A DNA stretch of 64,000 nucleotides from positions 1,116,001 through 1,180,000 of the forward strand of contig JAXQJY010000033.1 in NCBI GenBank assembly GCA_037042185.1. The letters are read 5' to 3'. Positions 10,937 through 24,280 of this stretch are shown here, in pieces (the stretch's first letter is position 1; each line of letters begins with the position of its first letter). The notes below the pieces were generated by a model, which saw nothing but the letters and a program-made list of their open reading frames with translations, was not told where the DNA came from and ran no database searches. A program made the translations under genes and the position numbers. The DNA is from Sordariomycetes sp. S80-01Y. Taxonomy: Eukaryota; Ascomycota; Sordariomycetes.

Positions 10937-12749
10937 CTAAGTGCCATAATCATCCATCTTGTTGTATCCAAAGTCAAGCCCATAAGTTCGATGTCCATCA
11001 GCCTCCAGTGATCTAATGATCATGTGGTAAGGCTTAACCTCAGATATCCAGCTTGGGCCACCGGTATCTGGCCTCTCCGGCAATTGCGACAGATGTTCGA
11101 CCCTCTCCTTGTTGCCCTGGCTGTTGGTCGCTTTGAGTCCTGGCACGCGAAGCGCAGGGTCAAAGGACAGGAGAATGATAGGACCCATCCTGTTCCCATC
11201 TCGATTTGCCGGAGAAAATATTAGGAGCCCGTTCCAAAAGTACCAGCGTGTGTAATGAATGGCCATGTTCGTGGGATTCATGAGCGCCTGCAGAGTCCTG
11301 AGGTGCTTTCCCCGTCCAGCTGTTGCCGGCCAAGCGTGAGCTGGGGATGTCGGCCTCGGGCAATGTACGCTAGAGCCCCAAGGCCATGTTTTATCAACAG
11401 ATTTGGATCTTGACATCAAATACGCTTTTGTCATCTTCTCCCCCGGGGTCGAAGGCTCCTTCAGCATGTCCAGGAACGTACTCGTAGAGGTATCGTATGT
11501 GTGCGCGAGGAGAAGACGCGGATCACTCCCGTGAATATCCAGCCCGCAGCCTACTCTGTGAGTTCTATGACTTTCACCAGCGCCAAGAAGCTCCAAAGGC
11601 TGAAACTCAATGTCGGAGGAGTCGTTATGGGTAGGTGGTACGTCTGCAAATTGGACAGGGTAGGCGTGGCACAGCCGCTCAGAATAACCGGCGCTCAGGA
11701 ATTGTTTCCGGATCTCGTAGACCCAAACCTGTCCTGAAAGCTCATCTCTGCAGATTTTGAGCTCACTGAATCTTTTGTCACAGTGGTTTGTTTCCTGACC
11801 CATCTTCATATAGCCATAGTCGAACAGAGTGCCCCCGTCTGCTGAGAGCCGGACCACGTAATGTACAGCATGACCGGTGTTATCTGTGGCAGACTGAACG
11901 CCATAGAGAAATCCATTGATGGTTTCAAAACAGACGTTTTGGTCAATGGATCTCCCGGCAAAGCTCCGTGGCAGGACTCTCGGTGTCTCCCATTTGAGTG
12001 TCGAGAGGTTGAGCATATGCAGGCGCCATTGCGGTGCTTCCAACAGGACTGCTGATCTTTCGCCAACACACAGGAAGCCCTGCGTGTTCCGAACAAATAC
12101 GCATCTTCCATTATCAAGATCGCATTTCTGGATGACAGCCCGCTGATATAAGTCAGTAACAAGAATACAGGAGACCCTCCTTGAATCCCCGATTCCCTCT
12201 TCAACAATGAAAGAAGCAATTCCAAATGCACAATGCACAGGTTCAACAATAGCTTCGTGATCCAGCTCGCACCCAAAGAGCCGCTGTGACTCCATGAGAA
12301 GACGACCCGTATCCACGTGTAGCTCTGCCTCAGAGCGTTGATTCAACATCAAGAAGCGGATCTCATTGATCTTGGTCTTGTACATGAGGAATCCATTTGA
12401 GAAGATGAATTTCTCTCCAAAAGCGAGCACACATGCTTGAAAGGGACGCGTAGTCCTTATTGCGGTCCTCTTCTTCACGAGCCGCCGCCACGCTCTCGCA
12501 TAGTCACCAGTACCAGCGGCATCCTCGTATTCTGGAGAAAACCGGTGTCCGACCTGTTACTAATGATTAATTTGTAGGCTCTTCGGACCTCATTCTGGTA
12601 CTCACTTGAAGTGATGCTCGACAGAGGGAATCGCTCTCAGCAATACGGTGGAGTACCCGGCATGTCAGACAAAGACTGAACTGGTCCTCTATGTCCAGAA
12701 AACTCAAAATCAGAATTAGAATCTCTGGAGGGAGTGTTTGAATGCTCAT
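10937..12749 (-). CDS. F-box domain protein
   Basis: Exons 12606-12749 and 10937-12553 with a 52-bp intron (GTGAGT...AACAG, phase 0) give about 586 residues. The start ATG opens MSIQTLPPEILILILSFL, a clear F-box, with SLCLTCRVLHRIAESDSLC after it. After the splice comes the F-box-adjacent helix AGTGDYARAWRRLVKKR. The long remainder contains regularly spaced WxL/VxF strands and may form a beta-propeller-like or uncharacterised substrate domain; I recognise no named repeat. Likely role: adaptor of an SCF ubiquitin ligase. The frame runs upstream of 12749 only to a TTG, so the ATG at 12749 is preferred. Confidence 0.75.
12554..12605 (-). other. Intron of F-box gene
   Basis: 52 bp, GTGAGT donor and AACAG acceptor. 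Splicing joins the F-box exon to VGHRFSPEYED in phase 0. Confidence 0.85.
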
Positions 12750-14223
12750 GTCCTTCTCGCCCGGGGTGACCGGGAGGGTTTGGAGCTCCCTAGCCGTCTG
12801 CAGAGCGTTGAGCTCTAGACCTTGCAAGGAACGAAGGATATTCTTATACTTGGTGGGGGGTTGGTAACTTTAAAACACTCCGTGACTATCAATAGCATCT
12901 TGGGCAGGAAGAGGGGGTGCTCGTGTTGCTGTCCTTACAAGCAGGGCGAGCCTTGCGGGAGGGCTGCGGGGAAGTGCAATTCGGTCTCTCATTCAGTCAG
13001 AACATCGTGAGGTGCACAAGCGGAGTTCACAGTGGCACGTTCATTCTGAGAGATTCATTTGCCACGCTTTCCGGCGTCAGCCTCCGCGATTACAGTTTGC
13101 CATGCGTTGGCATCCCGCTGGGGATCCACGTTGCTAACAAGGGAGGCTGTACCGAACTCCATCACACCGACGGCTAAGCCACTTGGATAAGGCTTAAAGC
13201 GTCCATGGTGAGATGGTTCGATAAGTCACTGTGCTGGATGCGCGAGCCACGGAAAGGCTCAAAGAGACGCGATGCAGTCGTACAGGTGATAGACGTTGCG
13301 GCGATACGGCATATTCTAAACAAGCCACCGGGCAAGAAACAGGATTCTCACTTAATCACTCATTCCAATGGCTGGAAAGTCAGTCGGCACTCGCGGATGG
13401 CACCATTATGAGGCTCTGCGGTGTTCGGAGGGCAGGGCTGGTGAGGGGAGAGACGGAGTGGTCTTGTGCGAGCCGTGATCGCTCGGATGAGGCTCTTCTC
13501 TTACATAAGCGTCAATGCGGCTCAGCGAGATTGCTTCTTTCGGGGGTTTGTGTGGCCCTCCAACTTTTGCAGCCACTCAAGCTTCAATTCGGGGAAGTGC
13601 AAAAAGGGCTCAGCCGATCAGAGACGAGAGAGGTGAGCCCGAGGAGGGTCATAGGCCATGGCAAAGAGGGTTCAGCGTGGTGAACATGTGGATCGTGAGA
13701 GTGCTTGATGATACCAAAAGATATGATAGTTCTCAGACTTTCCTTTTGCACAAGTGCTGTACTTGTCAGCGAGAAATAGATCTGCCACACAAGCACCAGG
13801 GCCGCTATCATTGATACTCGTTGGTCCACTGTATATCTTACACGCATAGCATAGTCATGTAGGTTCAAATTCTCTCTGAATAAATTCTTGATTCTTCGGC
13901 CAATCCCTCATCTTCTACACGCTTACTAGAGGAGCCTGATTACTGTCCATATGGGAAGTATTAAACCGATCCTCAATATCTGACGAGAACTGAAAACACG
14001 GTAGAGTAGTTGCTCAAGTAACAGAAAAAAACAATGTTTAAACTAGGCCGTTTCAAAAGATTGCTGGACTAGATCAAAGACACGTGTGAACAACTACTCC
14101 CTCTGGCCAACCTCAGCGCGATTTTATTGAGTATTACATCGGCACGACTTTAAAAACAACGATGGCAGTGAACCATCTCATGTCCAGAAGTTTAATGGAG
14201 ATTTGTACTAGTCTACAACATAC
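12750..14223. other. Gene-free flank of the desert, F-box promoter at left
   Basis: No frame with a domain or sensible splicing. The first few hundred bases are probably the F-box gene promoter. Composition becomes AT-rich from about 13.85 kb onward. Confidence 0.5.
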
Positions 14224-14616
14224 CTAACATAGCTTTTGTTTGACTTTCAACAACTGCGAGGAAATCGCAATTTTGAAGGATTTCAAAGACGCCCGGGATT
14301 CTTCCTTCGTCATCTGAGGGCACAATTCCATTCCTCGATATATTAGTTGGACGGTATGCTGATCAACTATCAACCACCCCGGGAGATAATCCTGGCAGCT
14401 CTGCGCCTGCGCATAAATGCTCATCCAGTTACCAGCTGATCTGAACGTTATATATTCGACGCCATAGCTCTTCATTCTCAGTTCTCTGTGTCAGTCTCGG
14501 CATGATCCAGACAAAGCCTCCATGACCATTCGACAAGTCACGCAAGGTGCGAGTTTGTCCAGCTTTGCGTCTTCTTTGCCAGAGCCATCAACGCGTTCTC
14601 CCGTTAGCCTGCGTTC
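14224..14616 (-). pseudogene. Protein-like fragment of unknown family (small gene or remnant)
   Basis: An ATG at 14475 opens an 83-codon frame that looks genuinely protein-coding (MKSYGVEYITFRSAGNW, then DYLPGWLIVDQHTVQLIY). It has balanced amino-acid use, unlike the surrounding frames. The same frame continues upstream to 14616 as coding-like sequence with a CxxC pair (LAPCVTCRMV), interrupted by one TGA at 14491-14493. Either this is a decayed gene, or a 56-bp intron (GTGACT donor, CTGACACAG branch/acceptor, about 14491-14546) removes the stop in phase. No start codon is seen for the longer form. I do not recognise the family. Confidence 0.4.
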
Positions 14617-17600
14617 TCAGCCTATTAATCTTTATGTAAAATTTTACATGGATCAAACAGCGAGGCATCCTCTAATACAGGTGCTTTAGGAGCGACCCCT
14701 TTCTCACCCGTTAACTCCAACCTCTGCACTGAGGTTATGGTGGGAAGTATAGCGCCACAGGAATTCTCAGTACTCCCGTCGTGCAATGGAGTTAATCTGA
14801 TCCTGTTTATTAATTGCTTGATTACTTGGATACCCCGGGTGCCAGAGCTGACGATTCACTGAACTGATGTAGGGAGGCGAGCTAGCCTCGCGGGACATTG
14901 GGTACTTACGACCAAGTCACGCACGTCGCAGCGCGAAACCCTGCGTTTCGTACATCACTTCAGGCCATGATCCTCTAGTAGATCTATCATTGAAAAACTG
15001 ACATGTATACATCTCGTTGCACATCCTGCGCCGATTTCAAAGCAACACACAATGGTCTAGATTTCGATATATCATTTCTCCAACGTGACTTTCAATGATG
15101 GCATTATTGCAGAAGTGTGTAGCTTGCAGTATTTTTTCCTGTCTGAATATCGACTTATCGTCGTCTGTCGTACTCAATCCCTTTTCCGCACCCAAGACAG
15201 CTCACATCTCACCGACATCCTCACATCGGACTAATCAAGCTACACCAAGATGGGGGCGGTGTCGCACACAGGTGGGCCTCTTAAGTGTACCGATGGTACC
15301 TCTACTCCCCAATTTGTTTACGTGACTTCAGCATCTGATCCCCTCGGATGCAAGAGGCCCATCTTCAATCTACGTTCCATCCGGCACTTGCGAGCTCATC
15401 GTCACAGGGTAGGGGTTGATTTGCCACGATGGGATGCAACACCCGTGGAAAAGCACGATACGCGGGCGGACAACGACCCAAGAGCCTTGATTGGCCGACG
15501 CACCTCATCTTGCCAGTGGCGACGCGCGATCTGGGCCGATCTGCGATCTTAGATGCACACGAGATTGGCTCATCGGGAGGTGCATCCCGCATGAAGAGGG
15601 ACGAGTCCACAGGCGCGCAAAGGAGTCAGCATTCCACCGCCCGTACTCCGTAGTCTGGATTGAGTAACGCCGCCGTTGCCGCTCTCGTGGAGACGAGTAC
15701 AGAGTACTGGGCTCTCCGACGTGGACGACACACGATCTGAGACCAGCGCTGCACCTTGTGGGCAGGCTGTCTCGGACGGTGAACCATCCGCCGCTACGTA
15801 TTCGTACTGGGCGGTGAACACGGCCCAGGAGGAGGAAGAGGATGAGCCTGTGCCTTTTGCATGGAGTCTGTTCTCCGCTCATCTCAGGACCGAAGCCCCG
15901 GGTTCAGCGAGAGCTGAGCCATGTTGAAACACCAACCCATGAGACTCCAGTGGTGTCTGCACCAGCAGGGAAGCCCGTCACCCACCCGAAGAAAGAAGCA
16001 ACTTCACGTTTCAAAGTGACCCAGGGTCTCCAGCCATAGCGGGATGCAAAAAAAGCAACAGCTGACTCCTCCGCTGCTGGGGCGTCGTGACCAACCCGGA
16101 ATGGCCTGACGCCTGTGACTAGCGAGGGTGAGGCCGTCGGTTGGTGATTTGACTGATTCTCCCTCAAACGCCCACGTCCGCGCCCCCTGCCCCCCCTCTC
16201 CAGGCCAAGCCGCCGTCGACGATCTAGCGCGTGACTCGTGTGTCGCTGCCGCGCCGGACTGCCCCGATCTCCTACCCAGAGGCGTGCCAAGCGGGTGCGG
16301 AGCATCGTGGCATGTCACAGTATCGTGGGCGGGTTGTTTTTTTCCTTGGGCAAGTCTCTGCTCATCCTGGAAGGCGAGACGGATCGTTGCGGCCGCAGGT
16401 CCGGATGAGCAGTCGTCCGAGGCGCCGCCGTCCGTCGCGGAGACAAGCCTCCATCTCCCCCCACAGCCCGGGCTTGAGCGCTAAGATGACAGGGACACAA
16501 GCTGAAAAAAGCTCAGATCAGGAGATTCGTGCGAGCGGTCGCAAGCCACTGAATCGGGTGCATGTCAACGACGAGGAGTGGGCTCCGTATGCGACGTCGA
16601 GTCAGTGCACCGCAGTGGGAGCGACCACGTCACCGAAACGCTGACGCCTCTCGTTAGTGAGACGGGACGTATGCTTCACGACGATACACGCTTGAGAACG
16701 CCATAGTCCCGACTCGTTGGAAGGGGCTTGAATGGGCTGCACCGACAGGCTGGGCACACTCAGACCCTGCTGTTCCCTCCAGCCATCGCAGCGGCACCAG
16801 AAGACAAGACCCCACCGTGTCTGGCGCGGAGATCCAACGAAGGTACAGATAGAGTACCGGCTTCTGAGGAGGATGAGCGTTAGCCAAAGGATCGTCGAAG
16901 GGACTCGCTCGACGACGGCTTCATCCGCAGGACGCGTACCTCTGGCAGCTGGGAATGTGACACGTACTAGCGCCCGCAGCAACGCAACTCGATACTTCGT
17001 CGACAGCGGCCTCGACTCAGCGATGCCCCATGCACGATCCGTAGCTTCCGTGCAGACAGTATGAGAATCCTTCCTGACTGAGTCGTCTTGAAGTCTGATG
17101 CCCCAATGTGGTGAGGCTACGTAGAAGTGGCCGATGCTAGCTTCGCGTGGGGCTTAGCCGATCGTGGATGGCCTTGCCTGTCAACGTGGCCAGCCACGAC
17201 GCCTTCGCAGGCTTTTTCCTACCGAAAGCAAGCTTTGGTGACTGTCTAGAACACACCAGTGCTGGCTATTCGTTTCTTTGGAAATATCTCCGCTGCATGC
17301 AGGCTGTCGGCGCCGGACGAGGCTCGGTTCGTGGGTGGACACTCGTTCGGCAGCTGCACCTCGAAACGTTTCGATCTCCGCCGCGAGAAGCCTGCTCTCG
17401 TGAAGCGTCGTCTTGGGTCGGCTTCTAATTTTGTTAGCAACGACTCGCTAGCGGGTTGGATGTGCTCCTCAGAGGCTTACTGGCCGTGAACAGCCCCAGT
17501 TCTTCTGGAATGTATCAAGTTGCCTGGCGGTTGGCATAGCGTGGTGCACAGGACCTACGGAGTCGTGGCCTCGAGGCACCGTCTGGCCTGACCAGAGACC

Positions 17601-20600
17601 CTTTTTGGGAGGCAAAATACAAACGAGTCTAGAGCTAGGAGGAGCCAAGAGGAATGCTGTCTGCATTACTTGGACGTGCTAGTACCTCACAATGAGAATC
17701 TAGGCCGTGGGGCTCTAATGAATGATTTTATTGAGGCATTGCAATGTGAAGTGCTCATGATTACGACTAGGTCGATTGGAGCTAATCAAATGAGACCGAT
17801 GCCGAGCGCTGGTCCAGATTGCTTTGCCGCGACAGCCTCGCTGGCCTTGCTTTGGGGAACCTGGGCGGTCAAATTAGAGGCGCACCGCAACTGACAGGCT
17901 CGGAAGACGGCCAGACTGCCATCGAGCAGGAAATCTTCTTCTATCGACCCCTTGCGAACACGGTTCCCTTACCGAGCTGTTGGTTGTACGTTGAGCCGGC
18001 GTCGGCCTCAACGGTCGTGCAGCTGCGCCGGGGCTCGGGTGGGCAGGGGTACCTGGGCTTTGTAAGAGTGACAGGCAGCCACATGCGATGCATTGGCTCC
18101 TGGTGCAGGGAATTTGGTACGAGATCAAGATCATCGAGCAGTGAATAGCCCGAGCCGGTCAGATCCCAGGACGCATCCGATGCTGGTCGAGGAGGGTGGT
18201 CAGCACGCTGGAGCGTTGCCACGGACCGTGCAACTGACCACCTTTGGGATCTCGCTGCCACGCGAGATCCCCCAGCCGATCCGTGGCTTTCGGCTGCTTG
18301 ACTTTGAGGTGAGCGGAAGCACTCGCGCTTGTAAAGGGTTGTCATGTCGGTCGCTGACTCAAGCCGTCTAACCAGACCAGAGCAGCGGCTGACCCGCAAT
18401 CCCTTTATCGCCGTTGGATCGTCTCCATCCTACACGCGACACATCGTTTCTCCATCCGTAGGGACGGAGTGCTCCGTACCTGTACCGCAGACGAGAGTAA
18501 CGGACAGCGAAGGCAATGGCCCGCTTTTCCTGTCGTTCACTTCGGTTATGCATCGTCTAACCCAACAGGAGCATCAGTTTGCTAGGCTGTCCTGGACACC
18601 GCACAAAGGCGAAGTACCCGTAAATGAAGATGTGACTTATCGATCCAAGTAGTCGCTGCGGAGGAAGCCTCTGTCCAATGCCAATTTGTTGGCGTCCCTC
18701 TCTGATCACACGTGTGCGGTAGGGTGCTTGGATGCTGCGCGATCGTGGACTGAGCTGCCTCAACGGCAGGGTACCTGCTAAAAACTACGGCTCGTCGCTA
18801 GAGACGCATTCTCGAAAATGTTGAACAAGGTGATCCTTGGATCTAGGCATCCACCAGGCCACGGTGATCCTCGAAAGGAATCCTTGTTGAAAAGTAACAT
18901 ACCAAGACGTCGGCAGTCAAGATGTCATCTCTCAGACCGAGTAAACTGCAGCCCGTGATTGACGATGCGGGTGTAGATTGGCCCCAGCCCTGCTGGCCAT
19001 GTCTGTCGGTGCCATTGCCAACTCATAGTGCGCTTGGCATCATCAACGACAGGGAAGCTCCCACTGATGAGAAGTGAGTTGTGACCGCCCCGACCCTTCT
19101 GTGACGGTTGCGGTTGAGGTGTTTTTGATGGTGGCGTCAAGGACTCAAAGACGGTCTAGGGCCAACGGTCTGGTGACTGACTCCTGGATCTCGCTGAGAT
19201 GAGGGCACCCTGGTCGGCCGTTGCACTCGATACGTTTGTGGAGGTGTGGGTCAGGGGACAGCCCATCTTGCTCGAGATCTGTTCTGCCACATCCGCGAGC
19301 GAGGCAGTTGATGGCGTGCGGCACGCCGCATGCTGTCACCGCATATCAGCGATTGGGCAAGCCGCTGGGCTTGGTGGATGGTGCAACGAAGACACGGAAC
19401 GGCCACATGTTGGGTGTGCCCGCGGTGCCACTTGCGGCCCTACTAGCAGCCTCTGGCTAATTGATCTCAGACTCTGCCTGACTCGACCTACTCGACCAAA
19501 GCGACCTTGGAAAGAAAGGGTGAAGAGGAAGGAGAAGAATGAGACCGAGACACGTCAGCCTTGGTAATCGGATTCAATCTCGACTGTAGGGATAGTAGCC
19601 CAAGCCATCAGCATGGCCGGAAGGTCGAGATACCCAACTGGGGACAACGAAGATGGGTTGGAATTACCCGTAAACGTCGAAGAGCTTGGGGACGTAATGA
19701 GGCTGGTCGCATACATCGCGGTTAGCCAACCACGGCCCAAATGATGACCACAATCCCCTAGAAAAGATGAGCATCGAACTCAGTGCGATGGGAGATTGCC
19801 ACACGCTGGTGCCGCGCGCTGGTGTGAGGATGACTAGCTACTCGAGCAGAGGCCCCGAATTTTGCGAGGCGCGATCTGCTGAAGAGACGGGAATGGTCCT
19901 TGGTTCGGTGTCCGCGGCGTCGCTTGGCGGTGGAGTGACGTGACACCTTCAATTCCTGGGCGCCATACGCCCGTTTGGGCAGCCTGATGCAGAAAAGCGG
20001 CTGAGGCAGGCAAGCTGCGGAGGCGGGATGGTTCGATGGCACCGAGTGACCTTCCGGAAGGGCGTCAAGGTGAAGGAGTCTACTACCCCGGGCCAACAAG
20101 AATCAATGGGAACAGGCCTCGGCCTTGCGGAAGATGCCCAACAGGTCATGGCCAATAGCGCACGGCGCCTTGAGGGAGACTCACACCACCCATCCAACAT
20201 CACGCCAGCGATTGCAGGAGCTGGACCGCGGACTGCGACGTATATCAGGTCGAGTGTTATAAGTCCTACCAAGTATGGGTCGGAAATAAGCTGCGGAGGA
20301 TGTCCGTCGATGCCACGGGAGCTGCTGGGTCAGGGATGAGGGACTTCGCCGGCCCAAACGTTGAAGTGGTGATGCTTTGACGGTGATGGGAACAGGGTTC
20401 GAGGGCTTCACCGGGCCCATCTCACCAAAGCAGCTTCGACGGTGACTGCAATGTGGTGTGAGGTGGGAAACATGCTGTCGACTGAGGTGACACTTTGCTG
20501 GATCTGACACAACTCCGAGATGACGTCCATTCGTAGATCGCGAAGTCAGCCCTGGCCCTTGCCAAGGAGATTTTATCGCGATCATTCTCATTAATAAGAT

Positions 20601-22500
20601 GCGCGATGCATCGGCCATTGCATTGCGGCCTGCATGGAGTGCCCCCAGAGATGAGAACAGGCACCACACTCGACGCCGCCGGCAAAATTGAAGGCTCTGT
20701 CAAGGAAAAAGTCCTCCACGCCTCCAGGATGACAACAGTCCCTGGCTTGCTCGTCAGGTCATCCGTACGCCCCGGACAGGAGGGCTGGATCGCGCTCCTG
20801 GTACTACCACAACATGAAGCTCGCGAGCCTGCCGCACCGCGCAAAGATTGAGCCATGCTTGACTGGATTTACGTTCCGCACGTACGAGGTGCTCGTAAGG
20901 CACCCTGATCAGCTCGACATCAAGTCTAGATTCTTGGTGGCGCCACCGCCAATCAACGGCACCGGAGCCCTTTCCATGAGACAAATAGGCGGATGGAATT
21001 TCGAATTGATGATATCGGTGGCTTCAACAACGACGCTAGCATCCGTGACTCGGAGCGCATCACGATGAGATCCGCAGCAATAGGATACGGTGGAGAGAGG
21101 GAGTCACGATAGCGGCCAAGAATAAGCTGTCGCTGGCTCGATGCGGCCGCCGTCTGATGAAGAGGAAGCTCGGGCTGTCACCTCACGCTCCAGCGGTCTG
21201 AAGCTTCTGAGCGCTGCCATGCTGGTGGGCTGAGGAAGCTGGAGCAGGTCGCAGCCATCCATCGTGCATGTCGAATGGAGGCGTCGGTCGGGGACACCAC
21301 TTCATAAGACGCAAATCAGATGCGCATCTCGCCCACCACATGGGAACTCCCCCATAAGCTGTGGGCCGGCTGGAGGGTGCATGGCAAGGACGGGAAGTCG
21401 ACGATGGGATACGGCAACTTGGGTTTGCGGCCGAGGTTTCTTCGGAAGCGGCCCAGGTTCAGGTTGTCGTGTGATGACGGCTCACACTGGCACATCTTTG
21501 CCTCGAGCCAAGCGCCGCCGCACCGTTGGCCTCAACCTCGACGAGACTTGTCAAGGCATTTTCCGCGGGCGCAGCGAGGGCTCTTGAACACCCTTGGAAG
21601 ACAATCAAGTGACGGAGCAAGGCATCCCCGGTCTGCTCGATTCTGGCCTTGCAGCTCTACCGAGAGCTACGTACCTCGCAAGTACCTGGACCTACGCCCA
21701 CAGCGCAGCACTAAGGGAAGCACCCAGCTCTACGGCGCATGACGAGCTAAATCTCGGCGGATCCAACGTCACCGATCTCATCTCAACACCACCCCGGGCC
21801 ATGTCATTGGCCCCCAAATGCCTGGCACGGCGACGAGCCTGTGTCATTCTCCTCGCCTCACCCTCGAGCACGCATCCTGGGCCCAACTGTTGACCTTGGA
21901 AAGGGCTTGTGCTCATCTTTCGCCGTTGGTGCCCTTGATTAATTCCCCGCCGCTTGACAGGTTCGAGCTCTTGTTTGCCTGGCGGGATCTCGGTGCGTCG
22001 TCAGATCAGTGGCACAGCCCTTCTCCAACCCGCCCTCGTGGCAGAGGTCCCAGTTCTTAGCCCGGCTTCAGATCCGCCAGTGATCGTACCGCTACGCTCC
22101 TCAGCCTCAAAGCCTCATCAGCAACGGCGTCAGCAGCAGTGCGTAGTGTTGATTCCTGGCCCCGCGCCATTGGTCATCTGTCGCCAGATGGGGACTGAAC
22201 CTATTAACATTGTAGGGGCGGGCGAAGCAGAAATAGCTCGTCGCTTTCGCAGTTTTGTCCGTTGGCGCGGGATCGATCATCGAACAGGGTATCGCCCGAG
22301 ACGGTCGACCTGAGGCCGTCACCCGTGCACCCGTCGTCGTGGCGGCTTGCCCACGTTGCGCCTGGTCTCCTGCTCCCCTTCGAGGATTGGCGCGACGATA
22401 ATCTAAGCTGGCCACCGCGGGCGCAGACCAGAAACTTCGAAAAGGCCGGTCCGCTAAATTCTGCAGCCTCCATCGACTACAGTAGTGGTAGGTACTTGCA
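14617..22500. other. Gene desert of about 8 kb
   Basis: Both strands hold many overlapping frames of 60-160 codons, but every one reads as Arg/Pro/Ser-rich translation of non-coding DNA. I find no domain, no consistent splice chain, no terminal repeats and no tRNA. From about 15.4 kb the base composition is GC-moderate with many CpG sites, so the stretch does not look heavily mutated by RIP. Old unrecognisable element remnants or unknown non-coding RNAs cannot be excluded. Confidence 0.5.
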
Positions 22501-24280
22501 CGTTCGTTCAACGAGTAAATACCTACCTTAGCTTAGCGACCTCCTCCAGCATCTTCCGCGTCCGCCTTCTCCACCCACACATCTCATCTCGTCTCTTTTT
22601 CTTCCTGGAGACTGGCGCGCTCGGGCTGTGGGCAAAGAGTGGATTTCTGAGGAAGAACAGCAAGGGACAAGGGTCGCCGGCGTCCCGCGCGGTGAGGTGA
22701 CTGAGGTGCCAGTGCCAGTGCCATTGCCAGAGGCAGTGGCGCGTGCTCAAGTACCTTGTACCTTGTACCTCGTACCCCCCTCCATCTGGCATCAGCACTG
22801 GATCGCATCTCATCTCTGGGGCCGGGGGGCAGCAAGCACAAGTCAGATCGGCCCCCCTGGATCAGTGGGCTGGGGGGCGTCACCGTGCCGCTGCTGCACT
22901 TCGCTGTCGTGGTATTGGTACTTGCGACAGCCTCAGTCAGATCAGCTTGTCTCGCCCAGACGTGGTCGGCCACTGACTAGCAGCCGCCAGACGACGGCTA
23001 GGCAGAGTGTGACACGCCTCGCTCCCCGTCATTTGAGCAAGAAAGACGCGCGATTCAACTTAATCGCCATCGTGCCAGATCTCGCCGCTAAACTGTCCAG
23101 CGCTCGAGGTACTTGGTGCCTGAGCAGGACAGTGGGTGCAGCCGTACTTCGTAAGGAGGTACGTCGTAGCGCCAGGTATCGGTACCTCGACGGGCGACGT
23201 CGACTTGATGGCCACTGCACTGCACTGATCCCATCCCAGTACAGACTTAGCCCGCTCAGGCTGCTGGACCCAAACTTTTCTCTTGCGTCGTTGGAAGCCT
23301 CTTCTTTTCTTCTTCAGACCTGCTGCTTCTGCCACTCCGTCTCCGTACTCCTCACCTCTCCTCGGGTTCCCTTGGTTCGTCGCGTCTGTGTTCACCTTGT
23401 TGCTGTCAGTTCTCGCCGTTGCATTTCCAGGTTTCCACCCGCATCATCGCCAACTGTCTCTCTCCTTGCTTTTCTGCCTACACCACACCACACCACACCG
23501 CACCGCACCGTACCGTACCGCACGCCGGGCTCCGACTGGAACTGGTGTTGGTTGGGGCTACTGCGCTGCCGCCGTGCTCTCTCCTCATATACACGCCCCG
23601 AGACCCAAGACTCGCTCGCCTGGTCGTATCTCGCATCTTGGCCTGAGATCTGGCGTGCCTTCTTTCGTCTCCAGATCCCCAAAGTCCTGTCCTGGATTTC
23701 CGATCCGCCCGCCCGCTCAGCTTTCAGGTCGTCAGCGCAGTGCAGTGCCGTGACCCAGCTCGACTTGACTCGGCTCGACTCGACCTGACATCACAGCACG
23801 CCCAACACTGTCGCCAACCTCGCGACCTGGTTTCCCTCCGCATTGGCATGGTCACTCACAGCATCGTCGGCCACCCAGAGATATCGGCTCGCTGCCAACG
23901 ACAAATGTCTATTCAGGGTTAATTCCTGTCGGATCTGCCTGTCCGCTTCAGACGCGCTATGGAAGCGGCTGATCCTGGAGCTAGGCAAAGGTACGCCATG
24001 CGCACGTCTCGTCTCACATTCCTCCTCTTGCCTGCCTCATACAACAGACGTCAGCTTCCTCTCTTCTTTGTGCTTGGCCTCCCTCGGTTGCTCATGGCCA
24101 TGCGGCCTCTCGCCTCGTCTCCCATCTCGTATCACAACAGCCCTTCTAACGCTAACGGCCTGTCGCAGCACTTCAGCGTCTGCCAACAACTCCGATATCC
24201 ACCACACGTCGCCGCAACATACCTACCCGCCTCACTCCTATCGAGAAACCTCCGAGCGTCCTCACCACGAGCTCCCAGCA
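22501..24280 (+). promoter_or_regulatory. Long low-complexity leader/promoter of the nsdD-like gene
   Basis: About 1.8 kb rich in C/T and short repeats: GTGCCA-type near 22700-22735, a CACAC/CGCAC/CGTAC pentamer series near 23480-23522, and GACTCGACT near 23760-23785. Long C/T tracts are typical of fungal leaders. A possible leader intron runs from GTACGC near 23991 to ACAACAG near 24048. A 386-codon open frame (22628-23788) looks non-protein in composition. nsdD-type genes are known in Aspergillus for long transcribed leaders; that this one is transcribed is an inference. Confidence 0.5.

Noticed and set aside
21320-21742. 140-codon plus-strand frame in the gene desert
   Set aside because: Overlapped by equally long frames on both strands, Arg/Ser/Pro-rich, no splice continuation or motif.
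14617-22500. Possible transposon or retroelement remnants in the gene desert
   Set aside because: No terminal repeats, target-site duplications, or transposase, reverse transcriptase or integrase motifs could be recognised in any frame.
22628-23788. 386-codon open frame on the plus strand upstream of nsdD
   Set aside because: It is composed of Arg/Ser/Pro/Trp-rich low-complexity translation across pyrimidine tracts and microsatellites, with no domain. It is best explained as leader DNA that lacks stops by composition.
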